Assembly (NCBI GenBank): GCA_900318615.1
Contig: ONLK01000002.1
Location: 1-64,000 of the forward strand
Source of the DNA: an uncultured Eubacteriales bacterium
GTDB lineage: Bacteria; Bacillota; Clostridia; Lachnospirales; Lachnospiraceae
DNA length: 64,000 bases
Direction: 5' to 3'
The first letter of the stretch is position 1; the number at the start of each line of letters is the position of its first letter. The notes below the pieces were generated by a model that had not been told where the DNA came from, made no database searches, and saw only the letters and a list, made by a program, of their open reading frames with translations. Of the stretch, positions 53,505 through 63,535 are shown piece after piece. The position numbers and the translations under genes are program-made.

Positions 53505-56159
53505 TCATTTTTCCTGTAATTTTCTTTTTGTCTGTGTCCTGCCCTGCCCTGCACTCTTTTTCGCGGCGGAGGCCGGCCCGGATTTCCTGGCGGCCGGCTT
53601 TACTCTCTTCCCTGCGGGTGCGGCAGTCTTTTCACTCTCCGCCGCAGCCGGCTTCACACTTTCTTTCGCCGGTGCCGGCTTTTCACTCTCCGCCGTGGCC
53701 GGCTTCACACTTTCTTCCGCCGGTGCCGGCTTTTCACTCTCCGCCGTGGCCTTTTTGTTTACTGGCTGCGCAGCGATCGGCTTGTCTCTTTCTTCTTCCG
53801 CTTCCCGGTACTTTTGCTCCAGTTCTTCCTTCAGAGAAGTCCTGGGTTTTGCTGCCTTTTCCGTCAGGCCGGCTCTTGCCTTTTCACGGGCTGCCTTTAT
53901 TTTCTCTGTTTTGTCTTTTTCAGCCTTTGCCCGGATATTCGCAGAGACTCTGGCCTCCACCGGTGTGCAGGTAAAAATGCAGATGCCCATCGGCGGAACA
54001 GTGATCCGGATGGAATTCTCCCGCGCATCGCACTCATCAACACGGCTGGACTTCATGCGTGCGTTCACATGACCGGCTCCGCCGAAGGCAATATTGTCAC
54101 TGTTGAAGATTTCCTTATATTTACCATGGAACGGAACACCAATCTTGCGATCCTCGTAAACCAGTGAAGAGAAATTGCACACAATCAGCAGATTCTCCTC
54201 CGGTTTTTCCGTCTTGCGGAGGAAAACAAGAATATTTTCATTTGCGGAAATATTATTGATCCATTCAAATCCGTCCGCGGCATAATCCTGGCGGTAGAGA
54301 GCCGGACAGCTGTTATAAACTTTTAATAGTTCGCAGAACATATCCTGTGTCTGCCTGTGGCTTTCCTCCTTCAGTTCCGCCCAGTCTACGCTCTCCGTTC
54401 CGTTCCACTCCGCAGACTGGCCGAAATCCTGCCCCATGAAAATCAGCTTTTTGCCCGGATGGACCATCAGGTATCCGAGAGCCACCCTCAGATTTGCAAA
54501 TTTCTTTTCCTGATTTCCAGGGAATTTGGTTATCAAAGATCCCTTGCCATGGTCAACGGCACGATGCGGGAACGGAAGTATAAAATTCTCGCTGTAATTG
54601 TAGATCATACTGAAAATCAGATCACCGTGATGATATCCGCGGAAGATAGGATCCAGCTGCATATAGCTGAGGAAATCACTCTCCCAGCCATTGTTCCACT
54701 TATAATCAAAACCGAGTCCGTCCTTCGAAACCGGAGCCGTTACCTTCGGGTAAGCCGTATGTTCCTCTGCGATCAGCATCACGTTGCCGCACTGTTCCTT
54801 AAATACGGTATTCAGCTTTTTCAGGAAGTCAATCGCATCCAGATTTTCATTTCCGCCGTAGATATTGGCTACCCACTCACCTTCATTTTTGCCGTAATCC
54901 AGATACAGCATCGATTCAACGGCGTCCATGCGGATTCCGTCGGCATGATATTCCTTCGCCCAGAATAAAGCACTGGCAATAAGGAAATTTCTGACTTCCG
55001 GCCTTCCGTAATTGTACAGCAGAGTACCCCAGCGCGGATGCGTTCCCTGGCGCGGATCCTTGTGTTCATACAGGCAGGTGCCGTCAAATCCGCACAGTCC
55101 GTGCACATCCTTCGGAAAATCTTCCGGAACCCAGTCCAGAATAACGCCGATGTTATGCGTATGCATGTAATTCATGAAGAACATGAAATCCTTCGGATTG
55201 CCGTAGCGGGAGGTCGGGGCAAAATACCCGGTGGTCTGATATCCCCACGATTCATCCTGCGGATGCTCCATGATCGGCATCAGTTCCACATGCGTATACC
55301 CCATCTTCTTAACATACTCTGCAAGAAGCGGCGCCATCTCCCGGTAATTGTAAAACTCACGTCCATCCTCCGGCTTCTTCCAGGTTCCGAGATGAACTTC
55401 ATAGATGGCCATCGGTTCCTGTTTCAGATCGGCAGCCTCACGGGTGGATATCCATTTTTCATCGGTCCAGTTGAAGCCGTCCAGATCGGTTACGATGGAG
55501 GCGGTATGCGGGCGCAGCTCTGCCTCGTTCGCATAGGGATCGGCTTTCAGGAAAGTCAGTCCGCTCTTCGCCTTGATTTCATATTTATAAATTGTTCCTT
55601 CGCCCAGATCCGGCATGAAGATTTCAAAAATTCCGGAATCCCAGAGGCGACGCATCGGATTGCGGCGGCCATCCCACAGATTGAAGTCGCCTACCAGGCT
55701 GACGCGCACCGCGTTTGGCGCCCAGACCGCAAAATAAGTTCCCTTTACTCCGTTTACGGTCATCGTATGTGATCCGAGCATTTTGTACGCTTCATAATCC
55801 GTTCCGGAGTTGAATTTCTTTGTTTTCTCTTCGGTTATCTGAGGTTTGAAATTGTAGGGATCCTGCAGTTCCTCTATGGTTCCGTTGTCAAACAAAACAG
55901 AAAAACGATAATCCGGGATCTTATTCCCCGGTACAAGAACGGCGAAAAAACCGGTCTCATCCTCCTTTTCCATAGGATACTTCTGCCCGGTTCCACTGAT
56001 AAACACATCCATAGAAACCGCCGTGGGGATGAATGCCTGTATCAAAACTCCTTCTTCGGTGACATGCGCCCCCAGGAAATCATGAGGATTGTCCTCATCG
56101 GAATAGACCAGTCCCTCTATCTTGCCCCAATCCATCATATCGTACAGTTTTTCGTTCAT
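53505..56159 (-). CDS. glgB: 1,4-alpha-glucan branching enzyme with a basic repetitive C-terminal tail
   Basis: GH13 enzyme that makes alpha-1,6 branches in glycogen. The N-terminal CBM48 (HTMTVNGVKGTYFAVWAPNAVRVSLVGDFNLW) precedes the barrel. Catalytic residues lie in GIRMDAVESML (Asp), LIAEEHTAYP (Glu) and a later Asp. The core ends near residue 733. A further 150 residues are Lys/Ala/Glu/Pro-rich and contain 17-residue repeats (ESEKPAPAEESVKPATA) and a Lys/Arg/Ala end (AAKKSAGQGRTQTKRK). This is unusual for the family. The ATG at 56157-56159 follows GGGGG; 884 residues in all. Confidence 0.93.
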   Translation of the reverse strand: MNEKLYDMMDWGKIEGLVYSDEDNPHDFLGAHVTEEGVLIQAFIPTAVSMDVFISGTGQKYPMEKEDETGFFAVLVPGNKIPDYRFSVLFDNGTIEELQDPYNFKPQITEEKTKKFNSGTDYEAYKMLGSHTMTVNGVKGTYFAVWAPNAVRVSLVGDFNLWDGRRNPMRRLWDSGIFEIFMPDLGEGTIYKYEIKAKSGLTFLKADPYANEAELRPHTASIVTDLDGFNWTDEKWISTREAADLKQEPMAIYEVHLGTWKKPEDGREFYNYREMAPLLAEYVKKMGYTHVELMPIMEHPQDESWGYQTTGYFAPTSRYGNPKDFMFFMNYMHTHNIGVILDWVPEDFPKDVHGLCGFDGTCLYEHKDPRQGTHPRWGTLLYNYGRPEVRNFLIASALFWAKEYHADGIRMDAVESMLYLDYGKNEGEWVANIYGGNENLDAIDFLKKLNTVFKEQCGNVMLIAEEHTAYPKVTAPVSKDGLGFDYKWNNGWESDFLSYMQLDPIFRGYHHGDLIFSMIYNYSENFILPFPHRAVDHGKGSLITKFPGNQEKKFANLRVALGYLMVHPGKKLIFMGQDFGQSAEWNGTESVDWAELKEESHRQTQDMFCELLKVYNSCPALYRQDYAADGFEWINNISANENILVFLRKTEKPEENLLIVCNFSSLVYEDRKIGVPFHGKYKEIFNSDNIAFGGAGHVNARMKSSRVDECDARENSIRITVPPMGICIFTCTPVEARVSANIRAKAEKDKTEKIKAAREKARAGLTEKAAKPRTSLKEELEQKYREAEEERDKPIAAQPVNKKATAESEKPAPAEESVKPATAESEKPAPAKESVKPAAAESEKTAAPAGKRVKPAARKSGPASAAKKSAGQGRTQTKRKLQEK
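53616..53741 (-). repeat. 51-bp tandem repeat in the glgB tail
   Basis: About 2.5 copies of a 51-bp unit encoding ESEKPAPAxESVKPAxA. Copies are nearly identical, so recent duplication is likely. Confidence 0.88.
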
Positions 56160-56268
56160 TGCTTTACCCCCGTCTAACCTTTTCCCGATAATAAATATGA
56201 AAGCAGGCGGATCATGCGTGAAATCTGCGCTGTCCGGCACTGTATGTTTTATTTTATCATCCGCAGGA

Positions 56269-57510
56269 TTAAAGTTCAACAAAAGCGTGTATGAAAAGGC
56301 CGCTGCGAAGCTTGGGCTCAAACCAGGTCGATTTCGGCGGCATTAGTTTCCCCTCATCCGCTACGGAAAAAAGTTCGCGGATGGAGGTAGGATACATGGC
56401 AAAAGCCAGAACGCAGTCCGTGCGGCATCGTCTTTCCAGCTCCTGTGGTCCCCGGATTCCTCCGACAAAATCAATTCGCGGGTCTGTCCGCGGATCTCCG
56501 ATTCCAAGGATCGGTGTCAGGACCTCCCGCTGGAGAATCGAGACATCGAGCCCCTCAACCGGGTCTGTACTGGTATATTCCGGCCGGAACCGGATCCGGT
56601 ACCACCGATGATTCAGATACATGCCGCAGACATTTTTATGATCCGGGCACACCCTTCCGTTCTCCGGCGTCACAACACATTTTTCCTGCAGTTTTTGGAG
56701 AAATTCCTTTTCGGACAGTCCGTTCAGTGTTTTAATGACACGGTTATAATCCATGATCATTAATTCTTCATCCGGGAAAAGAACCGCCAGCAGATAGTTG
56801 AACTCCTCCTGGCCTGTGTATCCCGGATTTTCTTCTCTTTTTTTCAGAGCTACCTTCACGGCGGAAGCCGCCCGGTGATGCCCGTCCGCAATGTACACAT
56901 GCGAAATGCCGGCGAAAGCATTCCGGATTGTCTGAATATCCTCCGGGTCGCGAATGCACCAGCCCCGGTGCCCTATTCCGTCATCTGCCCTGAAATGAAA
57001 AACCGGCATCTCCTTTTTTACTTTTTCAGTAATCGCGGCAATGTCCTCGTTTTTCCGATATGCCAGAAAAATCGGGCCGGTCTGGGCTTCACAGGCGCTG
57101 ATATGCCGTATCCGATCCATCTCCTTTTCCGGCTTCGTGTTCTCATGCCGGCAGATCACGCCGCTGATATAATCATCAACGGAAGCCACCGCCGTAATCC
57201 CGGTCTGCGTGCGGCCATTCATCTCCAGCTCATAAATATAAAAAACGGGCGCCGGATTCTGGACAAACGTTCCGTCTTCAATCTGCCCCCAGAGCATATC
57301 ATGCGCTTTCTGATAAACCTCCGGCGCATACATGTCATAATCTTCCGGGAACTGAGTCTCCGGACGGTCAATATTTAAAAACAGCAGCGGTTTTCCCGCC
57401 ACTGCTGCGCGTGCTTCCTCACGATGATATACGTCATACGGGAGCGCCGCTACTTTGCTCCAAAGCTCATCCGCCGGATGGATACATCTGAATGGTCTGA
57501 TATCTGCCAT
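56269..57510 (-). CDS. DUF1015 family protein
   Basis: 413 residues. Motifs MADIRPFRCIHP, VAALPYDVYHREEARA, HENTKPEKEMDRIRH and YIADGHHRAASAVK are those of DUF1015, a family often encoded with serA and serC in Firmicutes. The DGHHR element suggests catalysis or metal binding; function unknown. ATG at 57508-57510 after AAAGGAG. It follows serA by 78 bases with a hairpin in between. Confidence 0.9.
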   Translation of the reverse strand: MADIRPFRCIHPADELWSKVAALPYDVYHREEARAAVAGKPLLFLNIDRPETQFPEDYDMYAPEVYQKAHDMLWGQIEDGTFVQNPAPVFYIYELEMNGRTQTGITAVASVDDYISGVICRHENTKPEKEMDRIRHISACEAQTGPIFLAYRKNEDIAAITEKVKKEMPVFHFRADDGIGHRGWCIRDPEDIQTIRNAFAGISHVYIADGHHRAASAVKVALKKREENPGYTGQEEFNYLLAVLFPDEELMIMDYNRVIKTLNGLSEKEFLQKLQEKCVVTPENGRVCPDHKNVCGMYLNHRWYRIRFRPEYTSTDPVEGLDVSILQREVLTPILGIGDPRTDPRIDFVGGIRGPQELERRCRTDCVLAFAMYPTSIRELFSVADEGKLMPPKSTWFEPKLRSGLFIHAFVEL

Positions 57511-57540
57511 GGCCGTCTCCTTTTCGATCATGAAGCTGTT

Positions 57541-57577
57541 AAAACAAAACACCGGGCGCTGCGCCAGGTGCTTTGTT
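57541..57577 (-). terminator. Hairpin between serA and the DUF1015 gene
   Basis: AACAAAGCACC...GGCGC pairs with GCGCC...GGTGTTTTGTT, then TTAAC. Possibly a leaky terminator. Confidence 0.6.
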
Positions 57578-57588
57578 CCGAAGGATCC

Positions 57589-58746
57589 TTATTTGATAAT
57601 TCTTACGCGAAATACGCCTTCAATCGCGGAAAGCTTTGCATACTCATCGTCCGATACCGGCTTGTCCAGATCGAACATGGTGTAAGCATAATCGCCGCGG
57701 GACGTATTGCTCATATTCATAATATTCGCGTTCTCGAAAACATCCGTAAAGCGCGCGATCATCTGTCTTACATTTTTGTGAAGAATAGCGACACGGCCGG
57801 CGGATTCGCAGGTTCCCATGCTGCAGCCCGGATAATTGACAGAATTGCGGATATTCCCGTTTTCCACGTAATCCCGCAGAATATTCACCGCCATCTTCGC
57901 ACAGTTATCTTCTGATTCTGCCGTGGACGCCCCCAGATGCGGTGTCAGGATAACGCCCGGATGTCCGACTGTCGTTGCATTCGGGAAATCGGATACATAG
58001 CGGCGAAGCTTTCCTTCCTCCAGAGCCTTCAGTACGGCCTCCTCATCCACCAGAACGTCACGCGCATAATTGATGAGCACCGTATCCGGCTGCATCATCG
58101 CAACCGCCTCCGCATTGATCATGCCTCTGGTCGAATCGATGGCCGGCACATGGATGGTAATATAGTTGCAGTATTTATAAATATCATGAACATCATTAAC
58201 ATGCGTTACCGAGCGGGACAGGTTCCAGGCTGCATCCACGGAAATGTACGGATCGTAGCCATACACATCCATCCCCATATGAACAGCGGCGTTGGCAACG
58301 AGCTGTCCGATGGCCCCCAGTCCGATGACGCCGAGCTTCTTTCCGGAAAGCTCCGTACCGGCAAATTTCTTTTTCTGTTTCTCGGTATCCTTTGCTACCG
58401 TTTCGCTTCCTGTCTGACTTTTTACCCATTCAATTCCGCCCACCACATCGCGGGCTGCCAGCAGCATGCCGGCAAAAACAAGTTCCTTCACTCCGTTCGC
58501 ATTGGCGCCCGGTGTGTTGAATACGACAACTCCCTTCTTCGCGAAAGCATCCAGCGGGATATTGTTGACGCCGGCGCCGGCGCGGGCCACCGCATACACC
58601 TGGTCCGGAAGTTCCATATCATGCATATTGGCGGAGCGGACAAGGACAATATCCGCATCCTCCATCTTGTCCGTCAGGCCATATTTGCTGCCGAAGCGGC
58701 TGGTCCCTACTTTGGAAATGGGATTCAGCTCCACATATTTGATCAT
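57589..58746 (-). CDS. serA: D-3-phosphoglycerate dehydrogenase
   Basis: First committed step of serine synthesis. 385 residues, the short form with a C-terminal ACT domain (RVAILHKNVRQMIARFTD onwards) for feedback. NAD-binding GLGAIGQLVA (about 144-153), active-site Arg in NYARDVLVDEEA, Glu in the following strand, His in LTPHLGAST. The ATG at 58744-58746 was preferred because the GTG at 58758 overlaps the AAGGAG. serC lies 21 bases upstream. Confidence 0.96.
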   Translation of the reverse strand: MIKYVELNPISKVGTSRFGSKYGLTDKMEDADIVLVRSANMHDMELPDQVYAVARAGAGVNNIPLDAFAKKGVVVFNTPGANANGVKELVFAGMLLAARDVVGGIEWVKSQTGSETVAKDTEKQKKKFAGTELSGKKLGVIGLGAIGQLVANAAVHMGMDVYGYDPYISVDAAWNLSRSVTHVNDVHDIYKYCNYITIHVPAIDSTRGMINAEAVAMMQPDTVLINYARDVLVDEEAVLKALEEGKLRRYVSDFPNATTVGHPGVILTPHLGASTAESEDNCAKMAVNILRDYVENGNIRNSVNYPGCSMGTCESAGRVAILHKNVRQMIARFTDVFENANIMNMSNTSRGDYAYTMFDLDKPVSDDEYAKLSAIEGVFRVRIIK

Positions 58747-58767
58747 AACTGTAAACACTCCTTTTTG

Positions 58768-59850
58768 TCAGCTGTTTGCCTTTTCAAAATCTTCCATGAA
58801 GGTTACCAGTTTCTCAACGCCCGCATACGGCATGGCATTGTAAAGGCTGGCTCTCATACCGCCGACGGTTCTGTGACCTTTCAGGTTCACAAGTCCGTTT
58901 TCGGCCGCCTCGGCTACAAATTTCGCATCCATATCCTTATCGCCCGTTACAAACGGTACATTCATGAGGGAGCGGTCCTCCCTGCGGACTGTGCCCTTAA
59001 ACAGTCTGCTGCTGTCCAGGTAATCATACAGAAGAGCTGCCTTCTTTTCATTTTTTTTATGCATGGCCTCCAGGCCTCCCTGCGCCTTCAGCCACCTGAA
59101 TACAAGCCCGCAGATATAAATGCACCAGCAGTTCGGAGTGTTGTAAAGGCTTCCCTTATCTGCCTGTGTCTTGTACTTCATCAGCGTCGGAGTTCCCGGA
59201 AGTACATCCCCGGTCACCAGATCATCTCGGACAACGGTGATCACCATGCCGGCGGGACCGACATTCTTCTGAACTCCGCCAAAGAACAGACCGTATTTTT
59301 CCACATCGATCGGTTCCGACAGGAAATCGGAAGATACATCCGCTACAAGCAGTTTTCCCTTCGTATCCGGCAATTTCTTAAACTGCGTTCCGTAAATCGT
59401 ATTGTTATGGCAGATATACACGTAATCGGCATCTTCATCAACCGGAAGGTCCGAGCAGTCCGGAATATAGGTATAGTTCCTGTCTTCAGAGGAAGCAATC
59501 TTATTTGCCTTTCCGTAGATGGCTGCCTCCTGGCAGGCCTTGTTCGCCCAGTTTCCTGTAATGATATAATCGGCCACCCGATTCTTCATCAGGTTCATCG
59601 GAATCTGCGCAAACTGCAGCGTTCCGCCTCCCTGAAGGAATAAAACCTTATAATTATCCGGCACACCGACCAGTTCACGGAAATCCTTTTCAGCTTCCCT
59701 GATGATCTCATCGAAGACCCCGGAACGATGGCTCATCTCCATAACGGACTGGCCGCAGCCATGATAGTCCATCATTTCTTTCTGGGCAGTCCTCAGGACT
59801 TCCTCAGGCATTATGGCAGGCCCTGCCGAAAAATTGTATACTCTGCTCAT
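58768..59850 (-). CDS. serC: Phosphoserine aminotransferase
   Basis: Converts 3-phosphohydroxypyruvate to phosphoserine. 360 residues. N-terminus MSRVYNFSAGPAIMPEEVL and GQSVMEMSHRSG are diagnostic; PLP lysine is in GGVQKNVGPAGM. It is followed directly by serA and, upstream, separated from ilvB by 69 bases that contain a perfect short hairpin. Confidence 0.97.
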   Translation of the reverse strand: MSRVYNFSAGPAIMPEEVLRTAQKEMMDYHGCGQSVMEMSHRSGVFDEIIREAEKDFRELVGVPDNYKVLFLQGGGTLQFAQIPMNLMKNRVADYIITGNWANKACQEAAIYGKANKIASSEDRNYTYIPDCSDLPVDEDADYVYICHNNTIYGTQFKKLPDTKGKLLVADVSSDFLSEPIDVEKYGLFFGGVQKNVGPAGMVITVVRDDLVTGDVLPGTPTLMKYKTQADKGSLYNTPNCWCIYICGLVFRWLKAQGGLEAMHKKNEKKAALLYDYLDSSRLFKGTVRREDRSLMNVPFVTGDKDMDAKFVAEAAENGLVNLKGHRTVGGMRASLYNAMPYAGVEKLVTFMEDFEKANS

Positions 59851-59886
59851 TCTGATTTTCTCCTTTTTCCTATGTCCCGCGGCTTT

Positions 59887-59911
59887 TTCATGTTCCCGCG
59901 GGGAACATGAA
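59887..59911. repeat. Perfect 11-bp stem-loop between ilvB and serC
   Basis: TTCATGTTCCC, GCG loop, GGGAACATGAA. No adjoining U-run on the minus strand. RNA processing or regulatory hairpin. Confidence 0.5.
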
Positions 59912-59919
59912 TGATGTTT

Positions 59920-61608
59920 TTATTTTGTCTCCTTTGCCTTCAGATCATCTTCATCAAAAGTATCCGCAATGGCAGCTCCTGCCGGAACCATGGGGAATAC
60001 CTTATCATCCGGATCAATGACACAGTCAAGAACGAACGGTCCGTCTGACGCAGCAGCTTCCCGGAAGGCAGCTGCGAAGTCCTCCTTCTTTGTGACACGC
60101 TTTCCGCGAGCACCGAGCGCTTCCGCCACCTTCACGTAATCTACCTGATCCTCCAGCACCGTTGCGGAATAACGCTTTCCGTAAAACAACGTCTGCCACT
60201 GACGAACCATGCCAAGTACGGAATTGTTGAGAATAACTTCGACGAACGGCACATGATACCGGGCCGCTGTCGCCAGCTCGTTCATGTTCATGCGGAAGCA
60301 TCCGTCGCCGGCAATATTGACGACCGTTTTCTCCGGGCGCCCGATTTTTGCGCCGATGGAGGCCCCCAGACCATAGCCCATGGTTCCAAGCCCGCCGGAG
60401 GTAAGCAGCTGATGCGGCTCCTTATATTTATAATACTGGGCTGCCCACATTTGATTCTGTCCGACTTCGGTGACAACAATGGCATCCCCGTTTGTTTCTT
60501 TATAAATTTCTTCGATAATACCCGGACCGGAAAGAGCCTCATGATTGTACTTCAGCGGGAACCTTTCCTTCAGTTCCATCATATGATCCATCCACTCTTT
60601 GTGGTTCTGCCGGCTGAGTTTCTTATTCAGACGTTCCAGCACAACACGCGCATCGCCGACGATCTGCAGATCCACCGGAACATTTTTATTAATCTCAGCG
60701 GCATCGACATCAATCTGGATAATCTTCGCCTTCTGCGCAAATCTTTTTGCGTTTCCGGTGACGCGGTCGCTGAAGCGCGCGCCGATAACAATCAGCAGAT
60801 CGCAGGCGGATACGCCGAGATTGGAAACCTTTGTCCCATGCATGCCAATCATCCCGGTGTAACGGTCGTCGCGCCCGTCAAACGCGCCCTTGCCCATCAG
60901 TGTGTCCGCCACCGGAGCGTCTGTTTTTTCGGCAAACTCCTTCAGTTCCTTCTGCGCGTTTGCAATGACGGCTCCGCCGCCGGCCAGAATGTACGGCTTG
61001 TGGTATTTCTCAATCAGTCGGACGGCAGCGTCAATATCCTCCGCATGGATTTCGCTGTCGAAAGGTTCGATTTTATCAGGTTCCTGCGGTTTGAATTCGG
61101 TGACATCGGCTGTGGCGTTCTTCGTCAGATCAATGAGTACCGGACCCGGACGGCCTTCCTGGGCAATCCGGAAGGCACTGCGAACCGTATCTGCCATCTC
61201 CTCCACACTGCGGACAATGAAATTATGTTTTGTGATGGGCATCGTAATGCCGCGGATGTCTACTTCCTGAAAACTGTCGCGCCCAAGAAGGTTTGTGCCC
61301 ACATTTCCGGTAATGGCAATCAGCGGAACCGAATCCATGTAGGCAGTTGCAATTCCGGTAACAAGATTGGTTGCTCCGGGGCCGGAGGTAGATATGCATA
61401 CACCAACCCTGCCGGTGGCGCGGGCATAGCCGTCCGCCGCATGGCTGGCTCCCTGCTCGTGGCTGGTAAGAATATGCGTAATCTTATCCCTGTGTTTGTA
61501 AAGTTCATCGTACACATTCAGGATTGCGCCGCCCGGATAGCCGAAAACAGTGTCCACACCCTGCTCCAGCAAACATTCAATTAAAATCTGAGAGCCATTT
61601 AACTTCAT
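59920..61608 (-). CDS. ilvB: Acetolactate synthase, large subunit
   Basis: ThDP-dependent enzyme at the start of valine, leucine and isoleucine synthesis. 562 residues. ThDP Glu in LTSHEQGASHAADGYA; cofactor motif GDGCFRMNMNELATAARYHVPFVEVILNN; FAD-binding middle domain. The C-terminal DCVIDPDDKVFPMVPAG fits the biosynthetic type. No ilvN follows: the next gene is serC. The ATG at 61606-61608 was taken as start; a longer frame to 61707 lacks an SD. Confidence 0.95.
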   Translation of the reverse strand: MKLNGSQILIECLLEQGVDTVFGYPGGAILNVYDELYKHRDKITHILTSHEQGASHAADGYARATGRVGVCISTSGPGATNLVTGIATAYMDSVPLIAITGNVGTNLLGRDSFQEVDIRGITMPITKHNFIVRSVEEMADTVRSAFRIAQEGRPGPVLIDLTKNATADVTEFKPQEPDKIEPFDSEIHAEDIDAAVRLIEKYHKPYILAGGGAVIANAQKELKEFAEKTDAPVADTLMGKGAFDGRDDRYTGMIGMHGTKVSNLGVSACDLLIVIGARFSDRVTGNAKRFAQKAKIIQIDVDAAEINKNVPVDLQIVGDARVVLERLNKKLSRQNHKEWMDHMMELKERFPLKYNHEALSGPGIIEEIYKETNGDAIVVTEVGQNQMWAAQYYKYKEPHQLLTSGGLGTMGYGLGASIGAKIGRPEKTVVNIAGDGCFRMNMNELATAARYHVPFVEVILNNSVLGMVRQWQTLFYGKRYSATVLEDQVDYVKVAEALGARGKRVTKKEDFAAAFREAAASDGPFVLDCVIDPDDKVFPMVPAGAAIADTFDEDDLKAKETK

Positions 61609-61751
61609 ATTCCTGACTTCCTTCTCTGATAACCTTTTTATTATACCTTTTATTGAAGCATCTGCTTCCGACATAAGCGAAGTCTGTGCAGCTGCTTTAG
61701 AGTACATTGAAACACCACACAGACTGCGCTGTCAACATCCATTCACTACTT

Positions 61752-63428
61752 TTATTCGGATGCACCCGGGATTTCCAGAACGGCGCCGCGGTTGCCGGAA
61801 GTAACCAGCGCCGCATATCTTGCCAGATAGCCGGTCGTGATCTTCGGTTTTCTCGGCTTCCAGGCTGCCTTTCTTCTGGCCAGCTCTTCATCGCTGACTT
61901 TCAGCTCCAGCTTTTCATTCGGAATATCAATGTGGATCGTATCGCCTTCCTGAACCAGCGCAATCGGACCGCCGACAGCTGCTTCCGGAGATACATGACC
62001 GATCGCTGCCCCGCGGGATGCACCGCTGAAACGTCCGTCCGTGATCAGCGCTACCGTGCTGCCAAGTCCCATGCCGATGATGGCGGACGTCGGGTTCAGC
62101 ATTTCTCTCATGCCCGGACCGCCCTTCGGTCCTTCATAGCGGATGACCACAACATCGCCGGGATGAATCTGTCCGCCAAGGATAGCATGAATGGCATCTT
62201 CCTCACAGTCAAATACGCGGGCCGGCCCGTCATGAACCATCATTTCCGGAGCGACGGCTGAACGTTTTACAATTCCGGAATCCGGAGCCAGATTTCCTTT
62301 CAAAGCGGCCAGGCCTCCGGTTTCGGAGTACGGATGGTCGATCGGCCGGATAACTTCCGGATTCTTGTTGACGCAGTCCTTAATGTTTTCACCTACGGTT
62401 GTTCCGTAAACCGTCAGGCAGTCAGGATTCAGAAGATTTTTCCGTGAAAGCTCATTCATAACCGCATAGACGCCGCCGGCCTCGTTGAGATCTTCAATGT
62501 AGGTCGGACCTGCCGGTGCCAGATGGCACAGGTTCGGCGTGCGCCCGCTGATCTCGTTTGCCAGGTCGGTGGACAGCTCGAAGCCGCACTCATGGGCAAT
62601 GGCCGGCAGATGCAGCATGGTGTTGGTTGAGCAGCCAAGGGCCATATCCACCGTCAGGGCATTCAGGAATGCTTCTTTGGTAAGGATATCGCGCGGACGG
62701 ATGTTCTTTTTCAGGCAGTCCATTACGCGATATCCGGCCTGCTTTGCAAGCCTCAGTCTCGCGGAGTAAACCGCCGGGATCGTGCCGTTGCCCTTCAGGC
62801 CGAGTCCGAGAACCTCGGTGATACAGTTCATGGAATTGGCTGTGTACATACCGGAGCAGCTGCCGCAGGTCGGGCATACCTTTTCCTCATATTCCACCAG
62901 TTCTTCATCGCTCATCTTTCCGGCGGTGTGTTCGCCGACAGCCTCGAACATGGATGAAAGGCTCCTCTTGCGTCCATGCAGATGTCCGGCCAGCATCGGA
63001 CCGCCGCTGACAAATACGGTCGGCACATTGATGCGTGCTGCCGCCATCAGAAGTCCCGGAACGTTTTTATCGCAGTTCGGAATCATAACCAGCGCATCAA
63101 ACTGATGCGCCTTCGCCATGCATTCGGTGGAATCGGCTATCAGATCGCGTGTAACCAGGGAATACTTCATTCCCTCATGTCCCATGGCAATTCCGTCGCA
63201 CACAGCAATGGCCGGAAATACGACCGGAACACCGCCGGCTTCCGCCACGCCCATCTTTACTGCCTCTGTGATCTTATCCAGGTTCATATGGCCGGGAACA
63301 ATCTCGTTATAAGAATTAACAATTCCGATCAGCGGTTTGCGCATTTCTTCCTGTGTCATGCCAAGGGCATTAAAAAGAGAACGATGCGGCGCCTGCTGCA
63401 CTCCCATTCTGACTGCATCACTTTTCAT
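61752..63428 (-). CDS. ilvD: Dihydroxy-acid dehydratase
   Basis: Iron-sulfur enzyme that dehydrates dihydroxy-isovalerate and -methylvalerate. 558 residues. Cluster cysteines in [10 protein letters not shown] and [19 protein letters not shown]-terminus [17 protein letters not shown] is typical. GGAGG lies 9 bases before the ATG. ilvB lies 143 bases downstream, leuB 107 bases upstream. Confidence 0.97.
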   Translation of the reverse strand: MKSDAVRMGVQQAPHRSLFNALGMTQEEMRKPLIGIVNSYNEIVPGHMNLDKITEAVKMGVAEAGGVPVVFPAIAVCDGIAMGHEGMKYSLVTRDLIADSTECMAKAHQFDALVMIPNCDKNVPGLLMAAARINVPTVFVSGGPMLAGHLHGRKRSLSSMFEAVGEHTAGKMSDEELVEYEEKVCPTCGSCSGMYTANSMNCITEVLGLGLKGNGTIPAVYSARLRLAKQAGYRVMDCLKKNIRPRDILTKEAFLNALTVDMALGCSTNTMLHLPAIAHECGFELSTDLANEISGRTPNLCHLAPAGPTYIEDLNEAGGVYAVMNELSRKNLLNPDCLTVYGTTVGENIKDCVNKNPEVIRPIDHPYSETGGLAALKGNLAPDSGIVKRSAVAPEMMVHDGPARVFDCEEDAIHAILGGQIHPGDVVVIRYEGPKGGPGMREMLNPTSAIIGMGLGSTVALITDGRFSGASRGAAIGHVSPEAAVGGPIALVQEGDTIHIDIPNEKLELKVSDEELARRKAAWKPRKPKITTGYLARYAALVTSGNRGAVLEIPGASE

Positions 63429-63471
63429 TGTATTTATCCTCCATCTGTCTGATTATCTGTCTTTTCAGTGT

Positions 63472-63522
63472 TTATTGATTCGTTATTCCTGCAGTGGCTT
63501 TCATCCCTGCAGTGGTTTTCAT
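63472..63522 (-). other. Possible 16-codon micro-ORF made of a short tandem repeat
   Basis: Between leuB and ilvD the near-repeat CCTGCAGTGG-TTTTCAT occurs twice on the plus strand. On the minus strand it encodes MKTTAGMKATAGITNQ and a stop, with AGGA before the ATG. Expression is doubtful; it may be chance or an in-leader peptide. Confidence 0.25.
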
Positions 63523-63535
63523 TCCTGGGCTGTCT

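Noticed and set aside
57937..59643. 568-codon open frame on the plus strand
   Set aside because: It lies fully opposite serA and serC, has no family features and no SD. Codon bias of the real genes explains it.
60253..61584. 443-codon plus-strand frame opposite ilvB
   Set aside because: Antisense shadow of a conserved gene; His/Ile/Arg-rich nonsense composition.
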